64,000 nt of DNA from Prochlorococcus marinus (lineage in GTDB: Bacteria; Cyanobacteriota; Cyanobacteriia; PCC-6307; Cyanobiaceae), in the NCBI RefSeq assembly GCF_001180325.1, contig NZ_CVSZ01000020.1, positions 47,625 through 111,624 on the forward strand. Direction: 5' to 3'. The notes beneath the pieces were generated by a model that was not told the DNA's origin, did no database searches, and saw nothing but the letters and a program-made list of their open reading frames with translations. The first letter of the stretch is position 1. Each line of letters begins with the position of its first letter. A program made the position numbers and the translations under genes. Of this stretch, positions 56,198 through 64,000 are shown piece after piece.

Positions 56198-56647
56198 TTG
56201 AGCAATTTTGTGTTTATTGAGAATTTAAAAGAAACTTTAAATTTAGGAAAAAAACTCTCACACAAATTAAATCCCCAATCAATTGTTTTATTACAGGGTC
56301 CAATTGGGGCTGGGAAAACTTCATTTGTTAAAGGGATTGCAAAAGGGTTGTCAATCTCTGAGGACATTACAAGTCCTACATTTGCTTTATCGCATCACTA
56401 TAACTCTGGAAGAATTCCGCTAATTCACCTTGATTTATATAGGTTAGAAAATATTTCTTCAGCAAAAGAAGTTTTTTTTTCAGAAGAAGAAGAAGCAATA
56501 CAAAGACAAGCTATTTTAGTTATTGAATGGCCTGAATTAATAGAACCAATTATTGATAATTTCTGGAAAATAGAAATTAGCTACGCAAAAAATTATGGAA
56601 GACACTACGAAATAAGAGATCCCAAAAATTCATTAACCCTCTCATAA
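56198..56647 (+). CDS. tsaE: tRNA threonylcarbamoyladenosine biosynthesis ATPase TsaE
   Basis: A 149-residue P-loop ATPase that supports t6A modification of ANN-decoding tRNAs with TsaB and TsaD. Walker A LQGPIGAGKTSFVKGIA, DITSPTFALSHHY and LIHLDLYRL are diagnostic. The start is either TTG at 56198 or GTG at 56210; an ATG at 56191 is out of frame. Its 3' end overlaps the convergent PfkB kinase gene by 43 bases, unusually long for two protein genes. Confidence 0.93.
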   Translation: MSNFVFIENLKETLNLGKKLSHKLNPQSIVLLQGPIGAGKTSFVKGIAKGLSISEDITSPTFALSHHYNSGRIPLIHLDLYRLENISSAKEVFFSEEEEAIQRQAILVIEWPELIEPIIDNFWKIEISYAKNYGRHYEIRDPKNSLTLS

Positions 56648-57603
56648 TATGGCTGTTGCTCGATAGCGCCTTCACCAAGACATGTTAATAATCCACAAAC
56701 AGATGCAAACTTAATGCAATCTTCTATCTCTATTTCATTTGAAGGATAACCAGAAGAAATTAATTTTGAAAGAAAGCCAGCGAGAAAAGCATCACCTGCA
56801 CCAGTTGTATCAACAATTTCTTGTGAAGAAGGAGTTTCGGTAATTCCTTGCAATCCGTTGATGTACCATGAAACGGGATTTTTCCCATCAGTTATTATTA
56901 CATCTGGTCTATTAGACAATTGATGAGATATTAGCAAGGGATTTTCATCCTCAAAAAACAAAGTTGCTTCTTCCTTAGCAAGCTTTAAAACATTTGAATG
57001 ATTTAAAAAATTCTTGATTAAATTAACTCTCATGGCTTTACTAATTTCTGATGACAAACTTGAATGATCCCAAAAGACCTCTCTCCAATTCAAATCAATA
57101 ACTATTTTGACATCAAATTTTTTAGCCTGTTCAACAAGAAAAAAAACAGTCTCTGCTGATATTGGAGATGATAATAAGATAGTTCCTGTAACCAAATATT
57201 TTATTTCTAAAAAATATTTCTCCAAATTTAAAATTTCTTTTTCTAATAATTTCTTACTAAGAACTTCGTCTGCAAAGCTTGAGTGAGAACTTTCTTCAAA
57301 GCCTGAAAAAAAACGATCTCCAAATTCATCTCTAACTATATTAACTACGCGAGTAGATGAATCATTATCTAGTTGCAAAAAATCTAAATTAACGCCCAAT
57401 TGATCAAAATGCATAATAAATTTTTTTCCATAATCATCTTTACCCAAACTTCCTATAAATATGGAATCTATGTTTAATTTTCTTAATGCACAAGCAACAT
57501 TAGCGGGCGCACCACCCAAAAAATCTGTATATCCTTGATTTGACTCATTTCTGATTCTGTCTATTAAAGCCTCTCCAATACATATGACCTTTTTCTTTTT
57601 CAT
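56605..57603 (-). CDS. PfkB-family carbohydrate kinase (fructokinase-like)
   Basis: A 332-residue ribokinase/fructokinase-fold kinase. The substrate-binding LGGAPANVACAL near residue 30, and the catalytic VDTTGAGDAFLAGFL near residue 268 with the general base Asp, are complete. The family includes fructokinase, adenosine kinase and tagatose kinases; fructokinase is the best guess from the GAPANVA pattern. It overlaps the end of tsaE on the opposite strand and is divergent from a hydrolase gene. Confidence 0.9.
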   Translation of the reverse strand: MKKKKVICIGEALIDRIRNESNQGYTDFLGGAPANVACALRKLNIDSIFIGSLGKDDYGKKFIMHFDQLGVNLDFLQLDNDSSTRVVNIVRDEFGDRFFSGFEESSHSSFADEVLSKKLLEKEILNLEKYFLEIKYLVTGTILLSSPISAETVFFLVEQAKKFDVKIVIDLNWREVFWDHSSLSSEISKAMRVNLIKNFLNHSNVLKLAKEEATLFFEDENPLLISHQLSNRPDVIITDGKNPVSWYINGLQGITETPSSQEIVDTTGAGDAFLAGFLSKLISSGYPSNEIEIEDCIKFASVCGLLTCLGEGAIEQQPYYERVNEFLGSLIS

Positions 57604-57693
57604 AAAATGTACGCTTTTTCTTAACTAAGAATAATTAATTTAAAAACGAATAATTTTTTTTTGAATTAAAGTTTAACCAAAAGCATATTCATA

Positions 57694-58608
57694 GTGTCTT
57701 TAAATAAATCTGAAACTTGGAAGTGGAAAAATTGGGAAATTTCTTGGTCTTTATCCAAAGAATCTACTTCTGAAAAAAATATTAAAATTTTATTAATTCA
57801 TGGATTTGGAGCCTCAAAAAACCATTGGAGACATAATCAAGATTTTCTTGGTAAATTTTCTAACTGCTACGCAATTGACTTATTAGGATTTGGGCAAAGT
57901 AGTCAGCCTAGTGCTTTATTGAATTATGAACCTAAAAAAGAAAACTCAATCAAATATTCATTTGACTTATGGGGTAATCAAATATCAACATTTTGTGCAG
58001 AGGTAATAAAATCTCCTGTTTACTTGATAGGAAATTCAATTGGTGGTGTTATTGCTTTGAAAGCTGCTGAAATCCTTAAAGATAATTGCAAAGGTATCAT
58101 TTTGATTGATTGTGCACAAAGAACAATGGATGATAAACGTTTAAAAAAAAGTGATATATTTATGAATCTACTGAGACCCGTTCTTAAAACGATTGTCAGA
58201 CAAAGATTCATTAGTAATACACTTTTTACAAGAGCCGCTAATCCCAAAGTTATAAAAAAAATACTTGATCAAGCTTACCCTTCAGGAAAAAATATAGATA
58301 AAGAATTGATTGAAATACTTTATCAACCCTCTCAAAGGAAAAATTCTAAAGAGGCTTTTCGTGGTTTTATTAACTTATTTGATGACTATCTTGCTACAGA
58401 CCTTTTCAATAAAGTTGATGCTCCAATCCAATTAATATGGGGTGAGAAAGATCCTTGGGAATCTTTAAATGAAGCAAGAGAGTGGAAGATACAATTCAGT
58501 AATATTAAAAGATTAGATATTGTTGATGGAGCTGGTCACTGTCCTCATGATGAAGAACCTGAAAAAACGAATAAATTAATAAATGAATTTATTCAAGAAA
58601 CAAAATAA
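57694..58608 (+). CDS. Alpha/beta-hydrolase, paralogue of the gene at 29226
   Basis: A 304-residue alpha/beta hydrolase starting at GTG. LLIHGFGASKNHWRHNQ forms the oxyanion hole, GNSIGGVIALKAAE the nucleophile elbow, WGEKDPWE the acid region and DGAGHCPHDEEP the catalytic His. It shares the same spacing and signature with the hydrolase at 29226-30125. In cyanobacteria this group includes chlorophyll-side-chain hydrolases; the present substrate is unproven. Its stop overlaps the convergent sigma-factor gene by 16 bases. Confidence 0.8.
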   Translation: MSLNKSETWKWKNWEISWSLSKESTSEKNIKILLIHGFGASKNHWRHNQDFLGKFSNCYAIDLLGFGQSSQPSALLNYEPKKENSIKYSFDLWGNQISTFCAEVIKSPVYLIGNSIGGVIALKAAEILKDNCKGIILIDCAQRTMDDKRLKKSDIFMNLLRPVLKTIVRQRFISNTLFTRAANPKVIKKILDQAYPSGKNIDKELIEILYQPSQRKNSKEAFRGFINLFDDYLATDLFNKVDAPIQLIWGEKDPWESLNEAREWKIQFSNIKRLDIVDGAGHCPHDEEPEKTNKLINEFIQETK

Positions 58609-59594
58609 GCTTCTACATTATCACTGAGTCTTCTCAAGCCTCTTAATCCATCTCTTTCTAGGTTTCTTACCCGATCCCTACTTATTCCTAAGACTCTTCC
58701 TATACCTGTAAGAGACATTGGCTCATCACCATCCATTCCATATCTCATTCTTAAAACTCTACATTGCAGATCAGGCAATTGATGTAAAAGAGAATGCAGA
58801 TCCCCTCTCATACAATCCATCTCTATTTGTTCGTCTGGCAAATCCTCGCCCCCTGCCAGTAAATCTAATAAAACAGTATCTTCACCATCACCTACTTTGG
58901 TTTCAAGACTAACTGGCTGTCCCGCCTTGCACATCAAATCTTTAACGTCCTCTTCGGGTAGCTCTACATATTTTGCAAGTTCAGTTACAGTTGGAGTTCT
59001 AGACATTTCTTGGCTGAGCTCTCTTTGACCTTTTTTTAATTTATTCAACATTTCAGTTATGTGGATTGGTAACCTTATCGCACGACTTTTTTCAGCTATT
59101 GCTCTGGTAATACCTTGTCTAATCCACCAATATGCATATGTTGAAAACTTGTAACCTCTGGCTGGATCAAATTTTTCAACTCCCCTGACCAATCCTATAG
59201 TTCCCTCCTGAATTAAATCTAAAAGTTCCATATTTCTTTTTGTATATTTTTTTGCAACGCTTACTACTAATCTTAAATTGGCTGCGACCATTCTCTCTTT
59301 AGCTCTCTGTCCAGCTCTCAATCTTTTTTTTATTATGGAGGAAGATAAATTTAATTTATTTGATAATTCATCAATACTTGGCTTATCCCCTGTTAGTTCA
59401 ATAATTTCTAATTCTGTTCTTTCAACTTCCATATACTCTTGGACTTGTCTGCCTAGAGTAATTTCTTGCTCATGAGATAATAATGGAACTCTTCCTATAT
59501 CCCTTAAGTATGAACGAACAAGATCAACATCATTACTCGCTTTTATACTCGCGATTGGCGCTAGTTTATTTTCACTTATTGCTTCAGTAGACAT
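58593..59594 (-). CDS. RNA polymerase sigma factor, sigma-70 group 2
   Basis: A 333-residue sigma-70 factor. I prefer the ATG at 59594 (MSTEAISENKL) to the one at 59627. Region 1.2 begins at DLVRSYLRDIGRVPLL, region 2 contains LDLIQEGTIGLVRGVEKFDP and YAYWWIRQGI (the -10 reading helix), region 3 follows, and region 4 ends with LGISRDRVRNLERDGLRGLRRL (-35 helix). It lacks the acidic N-terminal region 1.1 of the primary factor, as expected for a group 2 alternative sigma (cyanobacterial SigB/C/D-like). The specific member is not assigned. It is on the minus strand with a 100-base gap to mgtE. Confidence 0.92.
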   Translation of the reverse strand: MSTEAISENKLAPIASIKASNDVDLVRSYLRDIGRVPLLSHEQEITLGRQVQEYMEVERTELEIIELTGDKPSIDELSNKLNLSSSIIKKRLRAGQRAKERMVAANLRLVVSVAKKYTKRNMELLDLIQEGTIGLVRGVEKFDPARGYKFSTYAYWWIRQGITRAIAEKSRAIRLPIHITEMLNKLKKGQRELSQEMSRTPTVTELAKYVELPEEDVKDLMCKAGQPVSLETKVGDGEDTVLLDLLAGGEDLPDEQIEMDCMRGDLHSLLHQLPDLQCRVLRMRYGMDGDEPMSLTGIGRVLGISRDRVRNLERDGLRGLRRLSDNVEAYFVS

Positions 59595-59694
59595 GAAAGT
59601 TAAATGTTTTTTTGTAAACAATACCATTAAGAAATGTAAAGTTAAACAAAAAAATCCACATTTTTACAAAAATGAGAATAAATACCTAGTAAAT

Positions 59695-61101
59695 TTAGAT
59701 TAAAGATGAGCTTAACAGCCATTTTGCTGTACTGAGATAAATAAATACACCAGCGATATCAGTAACGGTTGTAATGAAAGGGGAGGACATTAAAGCTGGA
59801 TCCAATTTCATTCTGTCAAACAACAAAGGGAGGATCGCTCCTGTTGTAGCAGCTAAAGTTGTTATAGATATTAAACTTATTCCCACCGCTGAGGCAATTA
59901 AAGGGCCTTCTCCTTGCCACCAAGCGAAGGGAAATACTACAAGCATCATGAAAACGCCTAAAAGAGCGCCTGTGATTGCCTCCTTAAATACTGCCTTAAT
60001 AGCTCCAAGAGACTTCAATTTTTGAGTACTTAAACCTCTAATGACAACCGTTGAACTTTGAGCACCAACATTTCCCCCTGTACCAATAAGGAGTGGAATA
60101 AATGCAGCTAATAAGACTATTTCTTTTAATATTTGATCATTCATAGCTATAACCTTTGTCGTTAAACCATTTGCCAAAACCAAAATTAATAACCATAAAA
60201 TTCTTCTTCGAGCAATCGTAAACAAACTACTTTGGAAATAGTCATCTTCATCTCCAGGTTGTACTGCCCCCGCTGCGTAAATGTCTCTTGTTGCTTCTTG
60301 TTCTATGACATCAATTAAATCATCAACAGTTACTATTCCAACAAGTCTTTTTTCTTTATCAACGACTGGTAGAGCTAGAAAATCATATCTTTGTATTGCT
60401 CTAGCAACCTCTTCTTGATTTGTATTAGTTGAGATATTTACAACATCTCTTGTCATTACGTCACCAATTGGCTTAGAGGGATCAGCAGTTACAAGGTCTC
60501 TTAAAGAAAGAATACCAGTTAAATGTCTTTCTTTATCAGTAACATATAAGCTATAAATAGTTTCAGTAAATGGGGCTCTTTTTCTAACTAAAGAAAGAGC
60601 ATCAGCTGCTGTTTGCATCTCTTTAAGGTCTATAAATTCAGTTGTCATTAATCTTCCAGCAGTTTCAGGCTCATATCCAAGTAATTCAGCTGTTACTTTC
60701 CTTTCACCAGGACTAAGAGCAGACAAAAATTTTCTTACCACTTTTGCAGGTAACTCATCGAAAAGTTGGACCCTATCATCAGGAGACATTTTTTCAACGA
60801 TTTCTAAAACCTCTCCTGATCGAAGTCTTTCTAATAAAGTTTGCTGGACTACTGGATCTAAATATTCATAAACCTCAATTGCTTCATTTTTCTTTAATAA
60901 TCGAAATGCTAACGCCTGCAATATTAGTGGAAGGCTTCCAATAGCTTCTGCAATATCAACAGGTTGGGAAGGCTCTAAAAGTAACTTTGCCTCATCATAA
61001 TTTCCCGCGATGAGCAATTCCTCAAGTTGAATAGTAATATTTTCTCTCGTACTTAAATCTGAAGATAACGATGTAACTGTTTCAAGATTATTTTCATTCA
61101 T
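59695..61101 (-). CDS. mgtE: Magnesium transporter MgtE
   Basis: A 468-residue magnesium channel. The cytoplasmic N domain (residues 1-130) is followed by a CBS pair (about 135-260; DVMTRDVVNIS and ALPVVDKEKRLVGIVTVDD) that senses magnesium, and then five membrane helices with the pore motif LLIGTGGNVGAQ-SSTVVIRGL-type sequence (key: GGNVGAQ). The architecture is complete and the length is normal. It is co-directional with crcB genes that follow. Confidence 0.95.
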   Translation of the reverse strand: MNENNLETVTSLSSDLSTRENITIQLEELLIAGNYDEAKLLLEPSQPVDIAEAIGSLPLILQALAFRLLKKNEAIEVYEYLDPVVQQTLLERLRSGEVLEIVEKMSPDDRVQLFDELPAKVVRKFLSALSPGERKVTAELLGYEPETAGRLMTTEFIDLKEMQTAADALSLVRKRAPFTETIYSLYVTDKERHLTGILSLRDLVTADPSKPIGDVMTRDVVNISTNTNQEEVARAIQRYDFLALPVVDKEKRLVGIVTVDDLIDVIEQEATRDIYAAGAVQPGDEDDYFQSSLFTIARRRILWLLILVLANGLTTKVIAMNDQILKEIVLLAAFIPLLIGTGGNVGAQSSTVVIRGLSTQKLKSLGAIKAVFKEAITGALLGVFMMLVVFPFAWWQGEGPLIASAVGISLISITTLAATTGAILPLLFDRMKLDPALMSSPFITTVTDIAGVFIYLSTAKWLLSSSLI

Positions 61102-61144
61102 AAATATAATCCCTTATCAAAGTAACAACACTATTATATGAAAT

Positions 61145-61474
61145 CTAAGTAATTTTTCTACTTATCCAGAACCCGAAAAGCATTGTAAATAAATTTACGA
61201 TAATGATTAAATTAAAAAAAATTATAAATTTCATCCAATACCCTTGATTTAAAATTGTGTACAAAAAATATATAAATCCGCTAAAGGATGTAAAGCAAGA
61301 AAAAAAACCACTCAATAAAATTTTTTCAGTTGAATAACTTAATCTTCTGCTTATAAAAAAACCCACTAAAAATGATCCGATTATAGAAATAAAAAAATTA
61401 TTATTTATAGTTAACCTTAAAAAAGTAGCCAGGTAAGCAGCTAAAAGAATATAAATAATATTATTTATTTTCAC
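61145..61474 (-). CDS. crcB: Fluoride channel CrcB/Fluc subunit (diverged)
   Basis: A 109-residue four-span membrane protein of the Fluc family. The characteristic FFSCFTSFSGFIYFL segment with Phe-box residues is present, and GSFLVGFF replaces the usual N(V)xGxFxxG with a Ser where Asn is expected. It lies two bases from the second crcB gene, also on the minus strand. In paired CrcB genes, one subunit often loses individual features and the channel works as a heterodimer, which this pattern suggests. Confidence 0.8.
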   Translation of the reverse strand: MKINNIIYILLAAYLATFLRLTINNNFFISIIGSFLVGFFISRRLSYSTEKILLSGFFSCFTSFSGFIYFLYTILNQGYWMKFIIFFNLIIIVNLFTMLFGFWISRKIT

Positions 61475-61475
61475 T

Positions 61476-61841
61476 TTAAATAAACTGAATAAGAAAATAA
61501 CCTAAATAAAAGAACAGGAATGAAAAAATTATCACTTCAAAATAGTGGAGGAATAATCTTAGGAATTTCCCCTTTTTAAATAATTCAAATAGTTGATATA
61601 TAAACGAAGAAAATGTACTAAAACATCCTAAAAAACCACTATAAACTAATACTAATATTTCGTTATTCAGAAAATTTAAAGCTACTAAAATACCTAATAA
61701 AAAAGATGATAAAAAATTTACTATTGAAGTATTTTGAATATCAAAACCTATACTTTTTTTAAAATTATTTTGTATAAATATTCTCAGTATTAATCCAAAA
61801 GTACTTCCGAGTAAAATTAAACTTATTGCCTTAAAATCCAA
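61476..61841 (-). CDS. crcB2: Fluoride channel CrcB/Fluc subunit, second copy
   Basis: A 121-residue four-span Fluc subunit. It keeps Asn in SIVNFLSSFLLGIL but has lost the first Gly of the NxxG pair, and carries GCFSTFSSF, close to the canonical TTFSTF segment. Its features complement those of the neighbour at 61145-61474. Together the two probably form one dual-topology heterodimer that expels fluoride. It follows the SH3-like gene by three bases. Confidence 0.82.
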   Translation of the reverse strand: MDFKAISLILLGSTFGLILRIFIQNNFKKSIGFDIQNTSIVNFLSSFLLGILVALNFLNNEILVLVYSGFLGCFSTFSSFIYQLFELFKKGKFLRLFLHYFEVIIFSFLFFYLGYFLIQFI

Positions 61842-61844
61842 AAT

Positions 61845-64000
<2,156 letters not shown>

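Overview
The window is a contiguous piece of a free-living marine picocyanobacterial chromosome, almost certainly a high-light Prochlorococcus. The evidence is the very low G+C content, extremely tight packing (genes abutting or overlapping by a few bases), photosystem I genes (psaC, psaD), an NDH-1 subunit (ndhS), cyanobacterial fusions and paralogues (panC-cmk, a CCB-type cytochrome b6f assembly protein, an LpxB-related protein), and the bilin genes ho1-pebA-pebB with no phycobilisome genes in view. I see no insertion sequences, integrases, prophage genes, CRISPR arrays or attachment sites. This is core backbone rather than a genomic island. Species and strain are inferred from gene content, not from a database match.

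Layout. 1-3.6 kb: a double-domain corrinoid adenosyltransferase (cut by the left edge), a LarE-like sulfurtransferase, speD and recF. A tRNA-Arg(CCG) follows. 3.7-9.8 kb: a GNAT-like protein, ppc, gshA and trpE on the minus strand. 9.9-14.2 kb: psaD, an atypical histidine kinase, rodA and mrp. 14.3-18.3 kb: hemF, a CCB-type assembly factor, an RNase D-like nuclease, a small hypothetical protein, an LpxB-related protein and tRNA-Cys. 18.6-25.4 kb: two overlapping hypothetical genes, purM, panC-cmk, a low-molecular-weight phosphatase, the pebB/pebA/ho1 bilin block and an unknown gene upstream of ho1. 25.6-35 kb: icd, a minus-strand block (four-carbon acid-sugar kinase, aldose epimerase, alpha/beta hydrolase, CPA2 antiporter), glgP and two hypothetical genes.

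35.1-44.6 kb: tRNA-Arg(CCT), the RNase P RNA gene, rnc, ndhS, rimM, glmS, psaC, acpP-fabF, a transketolase gene, and thiC preceded by a TPP riboswitch. 44.6-50.3 kb: a small membrane protein, an M20 amidohydrolase, a TPR protein and ruvB, then smpB, a hypothetical gene and lysS. 50.3-54 kb: an OmpR-family regulator, mreD, mreC, mreB and ssb. 54-64 kb: a DedA protein, ahcY, tsaE, a PfkB kinase, a second alpha/beta hydrolase, a group 2 sigma factor, mgtE, two adjacent crcB genes, an SH3-like protein and gyrB (cut by the right edge).

The genes cover carbon entry and storage (ppc, icd, glgP, transketolase), tetrapyrrole and bilin synthesis (hemF, ho1, pebA, pebB), photosystem I, cofactors (thiC, panC, the corrinoid enzyme), cell shape (rodA, mreBCD) and nucleic-acid processing (recF, ruvB, gyrB, ssb, rnc, rnpB, smpB). 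I did not find a clear new multi-gene system. The best leads are the duplicated corrinoid adenosyltransferase, a recF gene with no normal in-frame start codon, a LarE homologue with three candidate cluster-binding cysteines, a histidine kinase with a degenerate ATPase domain, a complementary pair of CrcB half-channels, and uncharacterised genes beside the bilin operon and the purM region.
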